64,000 bases of DNA from JACKHA01 sp041401985 (GTDB lineage Bacteria; Planctomycetota; Phycisphaerae; Phycisphaerales; UBA1924), in contig JAWKTE010000016.1 of the NCBI GenBank assembly GCA_041401985.1, forward strand, positions 1 through 64,000, given 5' to 3'. The translations under genes and the position numbers were made by a program. The notes below the pieces were generated by a model. The model ran no database searches, was not told the origin of the DNA, and saw nothing but the letters and a program-made list of their open reading frames with translations. Numbering within the stretch: the stretch's first letter is position 1; every line of letters begins with the position of its first letter. Shown piece after piece: positions 10,021-19,256 of this stretch.

Positions 10021-10657
10021 TCACGCGCCGCCCGGTGCTCGGCCACCCGTTGCCCCCGCGTGCTTCGTCGCCACGAACACCCCGCGCTCGTGCTTCTTGA
10101 AGCGGGCCTGCGCGCCCTTGGCGGCGATCTCGCGGATGATCGCCGCGTAGAGCGTGGCCTCGGGGTCTGGCCGCCCGGCGACTTCCACAGCCCTGGTCTC
10201 CATCGCCGCGATCATCTCCTTGGCCCGCATGGGCACGTCGCTGGCGGCCAGCACGGTGGCCGCGGCGTCGAGGCGGCTGAGCGCTTGGGCTTGGGGGCCT
10301 TGGCTTCGCCCCAGCCGCCTTGCCAGCGCCGCGCTTGGAGCCGGCGGGCTTGCCCGGCTTGGCACCAGCCTTCTTGCCCTTGGCCCCACGGGCCGCGACG
10401 GCGGCGTTGGTGGCGTCCGGCGCGGTTGGGGCGGCTTCGGTTCCGGCTTGGGCCGCCTGGCCCGTCGTGGCCGCGTCGGGCGTCTGGGCGTCGATGGCGG
10501 CGAGGTTGGCCGCGACCTCGGCCCGGGCCTTGCCGATCGCCTTGGCGCGGGCCCGATCGGACTTGTCCTTGGTCTTGTTCCTGGCCGTCTTGACCGCCGC
10601 CTTCTTCGAGCCGCCGCGAGCAGCCACCTTCGGCCTGTTGGCCTTCGTCTTCGTCAT
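10021..10657 (-). pseudogene. Lysine-rich protein with HARE-HTH-like domain, one frameshift
   Basis: Start ATG at 10657 has a good ribosome site (AAGGAG, 7 bases upstream). The first ~110 residues are a basic, low-complexity Lys/Ala tail (KKAAVKTARNKTKDK, AKGKKAGAKPGKPAGSK), like bacterial histone-H1-type tails. Near 10290 the frame breaks; in the alternative frame the sequence LSRLDAAATVLAASDVPMRAKEMIAAM ... DPEATLYAAIIREIAAKGAQARFKKHERGVFVATK appears, which fits the HARE-HTH winged-helix domain. One base change joins the halves into a protein of about 210 residues. HARE-HTH proteins are thought to bind DNA and may read its methylation state; a nucleoid role is inferred from the basic tail. 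The match to the family is by eye. Confidence 0.65.
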
Positions 10658-10733
10658 GCGAATCTCCTTGGTGTCCGGCCCCGCGACGCGCGGCGGCCAA
10701 AGCGGGCCACGCCCGGTGCCCCGGGCGGACGCG

Positions 10734-10957
10734 TCACTCGGCCAGGAACGCCTCGACGTTGGCAGGGTCCATCCCGGCCAGGAACGCGACCGCGCTGATG
10801 AGGTCGCCCGCACTTTGGCCAGGTCCCCGGCCCGGCCCCAATCCGCGGGTTCACGTTTGGCAGCCCCGGCGTGCTTGTCGAGCTCCATCCCCAGCGTCCA
10901 GCAGGCGGGCGATGTCGGCCCGGGGGCGGCGTAGGCGTCGGCGGCGGTCCGGTTCAT
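10734..10957 (-). pseudogene. Short hypothetical gene with several frame breaks
   Basis: An ATG at 10957 starts MNRTAADAYAAPGP. Coding-like peptides then appear in alternating frames: DIARLLDA, GMELDKHAGAAKREPADWGRAGDLAK and finally LISAVAFLAGMDPANVEAFLAE followed by TGA at 10734-10736. Joined, these give about 73 residues of a small soluble protein. I do not recognise a family. It lies directly upstream of the HARE-HTH gene on the same strand (about 77 bases apart) and could be its operon partner. At least three indels in 220 bases make this either a decayed gene or a poorly resolved stretch. Confidence 0.35.
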
Positions 10958-11330
10958 GGCGTGGTCTCCTGTGGCGGGGCATTCCCGCGGCCCCGTCCGG
11001 GGTGGTCACATGAAGCCATGGAACCGCCCGGCCAGCAAGTCCAACGGGGCGAATCGGGCTGGAATTCAGATGTTTCTGGCCTGCGCCCCGTCAATGTGGG
11101 CAGGGTGTGGGCGGAGGAGCCACGTTCGGAGGCCACCCGGGAGGCCTCGCCCGGGTACGCTGGGCACATGGCAACGTGCCCTTCGGCGGTCACGTCGCGA
11201 TGATCCACCGGGCTCGCGATTCGCTGCGATCGGACGCTCAAATGCTCGTGGAACTGGCAATCTGGCCCGCTTCCACCTTCGCTGCTCGACCTGGCCGTGT
11301 ACCCGATTCAAGATCGCGCCCGGTCAGTTA
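10958..11330. other. Region without a supported gene
   Basis: I see no open frame with coding-like composition here on either strand. The region separates two minus-strand genes and may contain the promoter of the 10,957 gene; no convincing -35/-10 pair was found. Confidence 0.5.
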
Positions 11331-14185
11331 TCAGGGGTGTCCTGGTTGGTTTGGTCGAGCTTGGCTTGCCACCCGCTGCAACGGCGGCGTGGCCGGCGCC
11401 TTCGCTCGGTTCGATGCCATGCGGCGTAGGTCGATGAGCAGCTTGATCGCGGCGATCGTCTCGGGATGGGTCGCGCCAAACTCCTCGCGGCTGAGTCGCT
11501 CAAGATCGATCGCAAGAGGCTCGGCAGCGGCGAATCGCCCGCGCGCAATCAGCAGCCTGGCAAACCTGTCGATCGAGTCTCGCGCGAGCGGGTGCTGGTC
11601 GCCCAAGACGCGGCGGCGGGTGTCTACGGCCTCGCGGTAATACGGCTCGGCCTCGGCGAGCCGGCCTTGGGTCTGGAGTAGGAACCCCATATTGGTGATG
11701 CACTTCAACGTGTCCGGGTGCTCGTCGCCCAGCACGCGCCGGCCCGCGTCAAGCGCCTCGCGGAGATAGGACTCCGCCTCCCCGAGCCGCCCTCGCGATC
11801 CCACCAGGAACCCCATATTCGCAATGCTGGTCACTGTGAGCGGGTGCCGGTCGCCCAGCACGCGGCGGCTGGTGTCGAGGGCCTCGCGGTAGAAGGGCTC
11901 GGCCTCGGCGGCCCGGCCCTGGGTGTGGAGCAGCGACCCCATGTTGATGATGCTCGTTAGCGTGTTCGGGTGCTCGTCGCCCAGCACGCGGCGGCGTGTG
12001 GCAAGGGCCTCGCGGTAGTAGGGCTCGGCCTCAGCGAACCGGCCCTGGGCATGGCACAGAAACCCCATGTTGCCGATGCTGATCAGCGTGTCCGGATGCT
12101 CATCGCCCAGCACGCGGCGTCGGCTCTCGAGCCGCCTCGCGCCAGAGAGACTCTGCCTCGGCCGTCCGCCCTGGGCGTGGAGCAGCAATCCCATGTAGTT
12201 GATGCTGGTTAGCGTGTCCGGGGTGCTCGTCGCCCAGCAGTCGGCGGCGAGAGTCGAGGGCCTCGCGGAGGTGGGGCTCGGCCTCAGCGAGGCGGCCCAG
12301 TTGTTCGAGCAGAAACCCATGTTGTTGATGCTGGTCAACGTGTCTGGGTGCTCGTCGCCCAGCACGCGACGGCGGGTGCCGAGCGCCTCGGTTTGCGGCT
12401 CGGCGGCTGAGCAGCCCAGCTCTTCTGGCGCCGCATCGGCCAGCCCTTGCTGGAGTTGGGCCTGCACCAGCGGCTGGCCGTCGAACCGGCGGCTCGATCA
12501 CATCAGCCGCCGGGTTGAACACATGCTCCTCGAGCGAGGCAAAGCGCCAAGCCGGTGAAGTCCACACGGGCAAGCGAAGCGTCCAGCTCGTCGCCGAGAC
12601 GGACGGCTTCGTCGGGGGCGATCCCGTCGCGCTCGAGCCGGTCGACGAAGTCAGCGACGATCCGCTCTCGAAGCCCCAGCCCCATCGCGGCGGCGTCCAC
12701 CGAGCCGAGCTGCTCGGCCTGGAAGTCGGCCACAATCTGCAACTGCTCGGACCGCTCCTGCTCGTCGGCCAGCGCCGCGTCCCGCTCGACGAGCAGCCTC
12801 TCGGCACGCTCCCACTCACCCTCTGCCCTTTCTCGCTGCTGGTCGGCTAGGACGGCGAACACGATGCTGACGCCCGTGGCCAGAACGAGCGTGGCGGCGA
12901 CGAGGGAGCCGGCGACGACCGCACCCCGGTTCCGCCGCACGAACTTGCCCAGGCGGTAGGACGCGCTGGGCGGGCCGGCTACAGCACCGGCTGGTCGCCG
13001 AGGAACCGGCGCAGGTCCTCCGCGAGGCATTGGCGGTGTCGTAGCGCCGCTCGCGGTCCTTCTCCAGGCACTTCATGCACACCCAGTCGAGGTCGCGCCG
13101 GAGGATGCTGGACAGCGACCGGGCCTCGGTGCCCCGCGACGCCGCGATCGTGTCGGCCTCCGCGGCCGTGCTGAGCCGCGTGCTGGGCTTGGGTGGATCG
13201 ACCTCGCGGATGATCCGCTGGATCTCCAGCAGCGCGGCGACGCGGAGCGGTGCCGTCGAATGTAGCGCTGGCCCGTGAGCAGCTCGTACAGCAGCACGCC
13301 GAGCGAGTACACGTCGCTGCGGGTGTCGATGTCGGTGCCGGACATCTCGGCCTGCTCGGGGCTCATGTACTCGGGCGTGCCGATCATCTGGCCCTGCCCG
13401 GTGAAGATCGTGGCCTCGGTCAGACGCTGGTTGAGGGCCTTGGCCACGCCGAAGTCGATGACCTTCGGGCTCGCCTTGCCGCCCTCGTACTGCACGAGGA
13501 TGTTGCTGGGCTTCAGGTCGCGGTGGACAACGCCCTTATGGTGGGCGTGCTGGACGGCCTCGCACACGCGAATGAACAGCTCGACGCGGGCCCGGACACC
13601 GAGCTTGTGCCGGTCGCAGTGCGTGGTGATGGGCTCGCCCTTGACGAGCTCCATCGCGAAGAACGGGCGGCCCTGGTCGGTGGTGCCGCCGTCGAACACC
13701 TTGGCAACGCCGGGGTGGTCCATGAGGGCCAGCGCCTGGCGCTCGGCCTCAAAGCGGCCGACCACGGCCTTCGAGTCCATGCCGGGCTTGATGACCTTCA
13801 GGGCCACCTGCCGGCGGACGGGCTCCGACTGCTCGGCGCGGTAGACCACGCCGAACCCGCCCTCGCCGATGACATCGAGGATGCGGTAGCGGCCGATCGA
13901 CTCCGGGGTTGGGAGCCCATTGGGGTCGAGAAGCCTCGGGACGGGCCGGGCTTCATCGGTCGTCGCCAGCCGGGCCGCGGAGTCGCTCGTCGTGCTTTCT
14001 TCGCACGAGGCTCGCTCGTCGAGGTGGACAAGGCGCATTACCGCGGCCTTGAGCTCCGAATCGCCCCCGCACAGGCGCTCGATCTCTGCCCGCCTCTCCG
14101 GGCCCGACAGCCCGGCGGTCGCGACCAAGATCTCTTCGATGCGCGGATCCGACACCAGAAGTCCCCAACGGTCAATCCCCAGCAT
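11331..14185 (-). pseudogene. Ser/Thr protein kinase with TPR (kinesin-light-chain-like) domain, multiply frameshifted
   Basis: The N-terminal part (13,300-14,185) reads as an intact kinase: MLGIDRWGLLVSDPRIEEILVATAG, glycine loop GEGGFGVVYRAE, VALKVIKPG, HRDLKPSN, DFGVAK, GTPEYMSPEQ and LLYELLTGQR. Near 13,260 the frame breaks and continues with LDWVCMKCLEKDRERRYDTANA (about 13,050) and then, in another frame, a membrane helix (GAVVAGSLVAATLVLATGVSIVFAVLA, 12,900). The C-terminal part (11,331-12,467) holds about eight 42-residue TPRs with RRVLGDEHPDTLTSINNMGFL and EAEPYYREAL. At least five frame changes are needed to read the whole of about 950 residues. This kinase-membrane-TPR architecture is typical of planctomycetes. 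Substrate and signal are unknown. Start at 14,185 or a slightly earlier ATG at 14,212 are both possible. Confidence 0.75.
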
Positions 14186-14219
14186 ACTCGGCGGCACTGG
14201 CAGAGTGCACACTAACTAG

Positions 14220-14545
14220 ACGACGCTGACCTGCGGGACTACTTGCACTCATGTTCGGCAGCAACCGAGAAGGCCGAAACAGCTTTGCGCCACAACGCCC
14301 CACGATCGATCCTGGCGCGCCCTCGTACCCGGAGGCCCCGCAGCCCCATGCATACCCCGGAGGGGGCTCTGATTTGGTTTAGGTGAGCCTATGGACCACG
14401 CGGTTCCGCGCACATTCGCAGCGCCAGGTAACGGTATGGGGGGGGTGCCCCGGCGCGCTTTGGCCGCGGACTCGGCTCCTACGATTGACGACTACCCACG
14501 CGGCGGCGCGTGCCCCGCGATCTACCGGTTCTTCAGGCCCTTCCC
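14220..14545. other. Region without a supported gene
   Basis: Between the divergent kinase and the terminase-like gene I find no coding-like frame. A G-rich run (seven G) sits near 14,440. Nothing else is recognisable. Confidence 0.45.
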
Positions 14546-15037
14546 ATGGGACGACGCGGCCCAGCCCCGACCCCGTCCGCCGTGCTCAAACTCCGGGGCA
14601 CGCTGCGCCCCAACCGCGTCTTCGACGAGCCCGAGCCGCCAGAAGGCATCCCCGAGTGCCCGGAGTGGATGTCCGACGAGGCCAGAGAGGCCTGAGACCA
14701 GGTGGCCCCGGACCTGGCCGCCACCGGCCTGCTCACCCGGCTCGACGCCAACGCGCTGTCCCGCTACTGCACCATGTGGGCCAGGTGGCGCAAGGCCGAA
14801 GCCTTCATCGCCCAGCACGGCGAGGTCTACACCCTCAAGGACTCGAAGGGCAACGCCCGCTGCGTGATGCAGTTCCCCCAGGTGGCCATCGCGCACCGGC
14901 TGTCGCTGGCCCTGACCCGGCTCGAGTCCGAGTTCGGGATGACGCCCAGCGGCAGGAGCCGGATCCACGTGTCGCCGCCCTCGACCGGGCCCTCGACGCT
15001 CGCCAAGTTCATCAGGCCGACCGGGGTCTGCGTGTAG
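14546..15037 (+). pseudogene. P27-family phage terminase small subunit, interrupted by in-frame TGA
   Basis: ATG at 14,546 starts MGRRGPAPTPSAVLKLRGTL, the usual opening of P27-type terminase small subunits (GRRGPxPxPxxLKxLxG). The frame meets TGA at 14,693-14,695 and then continues in the same frame with DQVAPDLAATGLLTRLDANALSRYCTMWARWRKAEAFI, ending at 15,037. The family expects a tryptophan (AAWDxLAPxL) at the stop position, so TGG to TGA is the simplest explanation. Terminase small subunits recognise phage DNA for packaging; here no large subunit, portal or capsid gene follows, so this is an isolated remnant. The total of about 163 residues is normal for the family. Confidence 0.75.
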
Positions 15038-15126
15038 AGAAGCGTCCGGTGCACGGGAGTGCCCGCGGCCACTTGGTGGTCGCGACGCTGTACCGGGCCC
15101 GCTGACCAGCAGCCGTGGGACCGGCC

Positions 15127-16560
15127 CTACTGAGCTTGGCGGGCGTCCTCACGGAGTGTTCGCTCGTCGCACCCGAGCGCCTCGGCAGCGCCCGCCCAGG
15201 TTCGGTGCTCGGCCCGTGCCCACTGCGCCAACTCGCGTCGGAACGCGCGGACCCTCTGGTCTCTTGTGCCCGTGAAGAAGCGGTCGATGGGAGGCGCCGC
15301 GGGTTCCGGCCGGCATCGCTTCCACTCGTCTATCACCCTCGTGATCGCCCCGGCCCCGCGGCTAGCAACCCCGAAGGCAATGCAAAGCAGAGCCAGCCGC
15401 TGAAGGTCGCGGAAGTTGCCCGGAAGCGGGTCGTGTCGGAGCGCCTCTCGGATCTCGGGATCGAGTGGTGCGGCCTCGGGAATGGAGTCCTCCGACCGCA
15501 GCTCGTTCCACACCTCATGCCAGTCGCGTTCGAGATCTTCGCGGCACGCCCGCAACGGGGGAACCTCGACGACGAGGTGGGACACGCGATCGAGCAGGTC
15601 GGCGTCCAAGCAGGTGGCCAGTTCGCTCATGGATCGGTTGGACGCGCACACCACATCAAACTCGCCGGACTGCTCCCGGTCGGCACCGACCTGCGTGAAT
15701 CGGCGGTGGCGGTCTTGCAAGACCCGAACCAGCTTGCGCTGGACCGGGCGGGGCAGGTCTTGAATCTCGTCAAAGAACAGGATCTGCCCCTTGGCCGTAG
15801 CGAGCAGGCCCGGGCGGTCCCGATCCGCGCCCGTGAACGCTCCTTTGACGTGGCCAAACAGGGCGCTCTCCGCCAGACTTGTGTCGAGGGAGCCACAGGC
15901 AACCGTTACGACGCCGCGGCCACGAACATCGGAAACAACCGACTCGACCAGGCGAGTCTTTCCCGTCCCCCGTTCGCCCAGCACGAGGACCGGCGCACCG
16001 GGAACCCTGCTATATGCGGCGAGACGCTCGATCGCCGCTCGGCGCAGCGCCGATCGCGCCTCGGGGTCGTACTGCCCAAGCCTCGGCCGCCGGGAACGCC
16101 CCCGACGGATCTCGCCCAGCAGCGTGGTTACCTCGAACTGGACAGGGCTGATGCTGCGACGCGCTGTCGCGCGATCGAACTGCGTGGACCACAGTCGCGT
16201 GCCCTCGGGGAACGCCCCGCCCGCGTGGAGGATGAGCCACACGGCGTGCATCGCCGGAGTGCCCGGTGATATGTTGATGTGGAGCGAGCCCTCGGTCGCC
16301 GCGAGCGGCAGCACGTTGTCGCGGATCAGCTTGTGAATCACCGAGTGGTCCGTGGGGTCCGGCACGTCGAGCTCGAGCGGTTCGACGCTCGCGCCGGCTA
16401 CGCGAGACGGCACGTCGGCCTTGGAGCGACGCTGCACGAGGTAGATGACGCGACCGAGCCGAACTCTCCTCTTCGAGAGGAGCGCCACGGCCGATTCCAG
16501 CACCTCGATGCCGTGGTTGGCCGAGTGCCAGGTGAGGAGGGTCGCGGTTGGGGATGTCAC
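15127..16560 (-). CDS. Sigma-54-dependent transcriptional activator with CARF-like sensor domain (RtcR-like)
   Basis: The 477-residue protein has three parts. Residues 1-145 have a Rossmann-like pattern ending in INISPGTPAMHAVWLILHAGG (94-115); the SPGTPAM motif is reminiscent of CARF-type ligand pockets as in RtcR. Residues 165-400 are an AAA+ domain: Walker A GERGTGKT (195-202), sigma-54 contact loop GAFTGA (240-245), Walker B ILFFDE (260-265). The C-terminus has a Fis-like helix-turn-helix (TWAGAAEALGCDERTLRED). Such proteins bind upstream sites, sense a signal and remodel sigma-54 polymerase. The start GTG overlaps the stop of the PLD-fold gene (GTGA), so it is the last gene of the four-gene operon that begins with a consensus sigma-54 promoter at 22,036-22,051. 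Self-activation of this operon is inferred. What the sensor binds (cyclic oligonucleotide, RNA end or other) is unknown. Confidence 0.85.
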   Translation of the reverse strand: MTSPTATLLTWHSANHGIEVLESAVALLSKRRVRLGRVIYLVQRRSKADVPSRVAGASVEPLELDVPDPTDHSVIHKLIRDNVLPLAATEGSLHINISPGTPAMHAVWLILHAGGAFPEGTRLWSTQFDRATARRSISPVQFEVTTLLGEIRRGRSRRPRLGQYDPEARSALRRAAIERLAAYSRVPGAPVLVLGERGTGKTRLVESVVSDVRGRGVVTVACGSLDTSLAESALFGHVKGAFTGADRDRPGLLATAKGQILFFDEIQDLPRPVQRKLVRVLQDRHRRFTQVGADREQSGEFDVVCASNRSMSELATCLDADLLDRVSHLVVEVPPLRACREDLERDWHEVWNELRSEDSIPEAAPLDPEIREALRHDPLPGNFRDLQRLALLCIAFGVASRGAGAITRVIDEWKRCRPEPAAPPIDRFFTGTRDQRVRAFRRELAQWARAEHRTWAGAAEALGCDERTLREDARQAQ

Positions 16561-18077
16561 TGGTGGGCTCCGCCAAAGACGATGGCATCGGCCTTCAAGA
16601 GGTGCTTCAGATCCACGGCAGCGTCGAGCTCGGTGATGTTATCGATGGCGATAAGCGTCCGACCCCCGTGCTTGTAGGCTCGGGGGGAATACGACCGCGT
16701 GCGGGTGCCGCCGACGCCGTCGTTCACGGTCTGCAACAGTTCCTTGGCCCCATGCGGCAAGACCGGAGGCACAAATTCGGCACGGATCGTCACCGATCGC
16801 GCTCGAGGAAGGGGGCCCGGAGCCTCCGGAACGGCGCGGGCTAGCAATTCCACCGAGGCAATCTCGACGCGGCCGTGGTCCACAACTCCCCCGTCTTCGA
16901 TGTTGCCTTCGACGAGCCGGTTGTTCTCGAAGACCTGGACCGATCCAACGGCACGGCCCAGGGTCGGCTCTGCAAGCAGCTCCCATTCGGCCGCGTGCCG
17001 CCACTCGGAGAATACCGCCTTGAGCGCCTCCGCGTCACCTTCGTTCAACGCGACACCCAGTTCAAACCCTTCGTCCATGCCATGCTGTTGGAGGTTGGCG
17101 GTCATGAGGATGGAGGCTCCGCTCGCCGTTCGGAGAGCCTTGGCATGCAGGTGATCGAATCCGAGGACGGTCGCACCGGCCCGAGCGAGTTTGAGCAAGG
17201 CGGGCATCGAGCTGGCCCGGGGCCGGGCGAACGCCGTCACCCGCACACCAGCGATGGCACGCTCGATCAGCGCCCCGACCACGTCGTGATCTGCGGACCA
17301 CCCAAAGCACGAGATCTCCAGCTCGCGTCCCTCGGCCCGAATGGCAGCGAGGAGCGATTCCCTGATCGTGCGGCTCGCCGGAGTCGTGCACAACACGTGC
17401 TCCAGCAGTGGATGCTCGATTTGCCCGAGCGGCGAGATGGCTCCCAGCGTGTCGGCATTTGGCTCTAGGATCTCCTGGCGGGCCAGTTCCCAGAATCCCC
17501 ACCGCAGCAGTGCCATGACGTCCCGCACCTGGCCAGCCGCGAGCGACACGGCCAGTTCCTGGTTGCGTTCGAGCGCTTCCTTTGTCAGGTTCGCGGTGTA
17601 CAGAACGCCCGCCGGCGTTGTGTCCGGATCCGCGATCACGACCTTGGCATGGAACGAGTCGCCGGCCCGAATGAGCGTGTGGCCCCCAAGACGACGGAGC
17701 GTCTTCTTGAACCCATCGGTCACCTCACGCTTCCAGTTGTCGGAGCGGCCGCTCCAGTGCTCCGGCGGTTCGGACAACAATCGACCCTCGGCCGCGACCA
17801 GCAGATACACCCGAACGCCGCGTGCTGCGGCACGCTCGATCGCGGCGATGAACTGTTCGTCGGCCAGAAGGAACGAGCACACGACCGCCACCTCTCGGGC
17901 TTGATTCAGCACCCGGATGCCCGCCGCTGCGGCGACACGACGTGGGCCGGATTGCATAATGCCCGATCCGGGAAGCGCTTCCGCACGGGGCGCTCCTTGA
18001 CTCTCTCGACGCCTCCATAGCGGGGGCAATGGCTCGTCCGAACGATCGATGACTTGTGTGGCGATCCTTGAATCCAT
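16557..18077 (-). CDS. Phospholipase-D-fold (HKD) protein, putative nuclease
   Basis: The 506-residue protein has two PLD half-domains. The first carries a full HKD motif, H143-x-K145-x4-D150 in FHAKVVIAD, followed by YTANLT. The second has HLHAKALRTASG with H311 and K313 but alanine where the aspartate is expected (position 318), followed by ILMTANLQ. One normal and one altered site is common in PLD-fold enzymes and still allows a composite active site. A further ~150-residue C-terminal domain (from about 355) has no recognised family. The fold covers phosphodiesterases such as nucleases and DrmC of DISARM; a role on nucleic acid fits the helicase encoded upstream. ATG at 18,077 has GGAGG six bases before it. 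The stop overlaps the regulator's start, so the two are translationally coupled. Confidence 0.8.
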   Translation of the reverse strand: MDSRIATQVIDRSDEPLPPLWRRRESQGAPRAEALPGSGIMQSGPRRVAAAAGIRVLNQAREVAVVCSFLLADEQFIAAIERAAARGVRVYLLVAAEGRLLSEPPEHWSGRSDNWKREVTDGFKKTLRRLGGHTLIRAGDSFHAKVVIADPDTTPAGVLYTANLTKEALERNQELAVSLAAGQVRDVMALLRWGFWELARQEILEPNADTLGAISPLGQIEHPLLEHVLCTTPASRTIRESLLAAIRAEGRELEISCFGWSADHDVVGALIERAIAGVRVTAFARPRASSMPALLKLARAGATVLGFDHLHAKALRTASGASILMTANLQQHGMDEGFELGVALNEGDAEALKAVFSEWRHAAEWELLAEPTLGRAVGSVQVFENNRLVEGNIEDGGVVDHGRVEIASVELLARAVPEAPGPLPRARSVTIRAEFVPPVLPHGAKELLQTVNDGVGGTRTRSYSPRAYKHGGRTLIAIDNITELDAAVDLKHLLKADAIVFGGAHQ

Positions 18078-18095
18078 GCATTGCCTCCGAGGCGG

Positions 18096-19256
18096 TCAGA
18101 TTCGGAAATCGGCGGGAGCCTGGAGCCGCCACGCGGTCGGGGTTCGTGCGGAGCGAGGTCCGCTCTCGTCGGGCCTCGGAGCAAGCGCAGTGAGCAGCAC
18201 TTCACGGGAAGGAAGCGTCGGATCAAACTCCTCGAACGGCGCCGCCGCGCTCTTGAGCGAGTGCTCGAAGCGAGAGGCCGTCTGGTGTTCTTGGATTCCG
18301 GCCAGCAACCGGCGCGTCGCCCATCGCTGGGCCGCGTCGGGGGAGTCCGCGCCGAGCGGGATGTCCGGCACCGACACCGACTGGAACACTCCCAGGCCGA
18401 GGCGGTCCAGATTCAGGCGCCGGACAGCCACGCTGCGCCTCATCGATTGAATGGACGCCGCGTCCAAGCCCTCCACGTCGCACCGCAGCACGCCTGCCTG
18501 GCTATCCCAGAAGGCCGCGACGCCGGCCTGATCGAGCAGCGCGTCGAGGACCGATTCGAACTCGACTTGCGGCTCGGTGAGATCCTCGTCGATCCGCAGC
18601 GAGCCCCGCTGGCCGTGTGCGGGCAGCGAGCCGGTCAACTGGACCCGATGTGTCCCGCTCGAGTCGATCATCCACTCGACGCGAATCTCGGCCTGAAGCG
18701 GCTGCGGTGTCGTGGATGCACCTGCGTCACAGATCCGAACCGTCCGCTTCTTCCCAGCGAGGGTGGTCACGTCGAGGTCGAGGCACGACCGCAGTTCGGC
18801 CGGAACGTCGGCTCGGTCGATCGACTTCGGGCGCCCCTTGCCGCCGGTTGCCTCCAGTTCCTTGAAAGCGTCCGCCGGGTGCACCGCTTCCAGATGCACG
18901 AGGGGACATGGCACCAGGGGGTCGGCTGCCAGCCATACCTGCCACGTGCCGTCCCGCGGGACCATTACTTGGTGCAGATCGCGCGCCAGTTCCCCCGCCT
19001 CGGTGAGACGAAGCCCGTGCTCCGCACGCTGAACAAGGCCATGCGCGAGCGCGATCACCAGCAGGCGGCCCGCGGCTGCCCGGAACGCCTCGGGTACCAG
19101 GTACCCCACGAGGTCCTCGGCCTCGATCTCTCCCCCCAACTCGGTGATGGCCTTGAGGACCGCCACCAACTCCTGCCGGGGCTCGGCCATCGCGACCGTA
19201 CCGGCGAAGCGATGGGCTCGGACTTCGACTGGGCGCGTGAGCTCAATGCGAACCAT
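18096..19256 (-). CDS. Unknown protein with N-terminal winged-helix-like domain, operon partner of helicase and PLD protein
   Basis: The 386-residue protein is intact. Residues about 28-90 (ELVAVLKAITELGGEIEAEDLVGYLVP ... LLVIALAHGLVQRAEHGLRLTEAGELARDL) look like a winged helix-turn-helix. The rest is mixed alpha/beta with an acidic stretch (SLRIDEDLTEPQVEFESVLDALLDQ) and a C-terminal region ending RLQAPADFRI; no catalytic motif is evident and there is no signal peptide or membrane segment. Its ATG at 19,256 lies inside the 3' end of the helicase gene (14-base overlap), and the PLD gene begins 18 bases after its stop. Such tight packing suggests a stoichiometric complex of helicase, this protein and the PLD-fold protein. 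I do not recognise it from any named defence system. Confidence 0.75.
   Translation of the reverse strand: MVRIELTRPVEVRAHRFAGTVAMAEPRQELVAVLKAITELGGEIEAEDLVGYLVPEAFRAAAGRLLVIALAHGLVQRAEHGLRLTEAGELARDLHQVMVPRDGTWQVWLAADPLVPCPLVHLEAVHPADAFKELEATGGKGRPKSIDRADVPAELRSCLDLDVTTLAGKKRTVRICDAGASTTPQPLQAEIRVEWMIDSSGTHRVQLTGSLPAHGQRGSLRIDEDLTEPQVEFESVLDALLDQAGVAAFWDSQAGVLRCDVEGLDAASIQSMRRSVAVRRLNLDRLGLGVFQSVSVPDIPLGADSPDAAQRWATRRLLAGIQEHQTASRFEHSLKSAAAPFEEFDPTLPSREVLLTALAPRPDESGPRSARTPTAWRLQAPADFRI

Noticed and set aside
9589..14695. Reading the internal TAG and TGA codons as a changed genetic code
   Set aside because: TGA, TAG and TAA end many intact genes here, and tryptophan is encoded by TGG throughout rpoB, rpoC and groEL.
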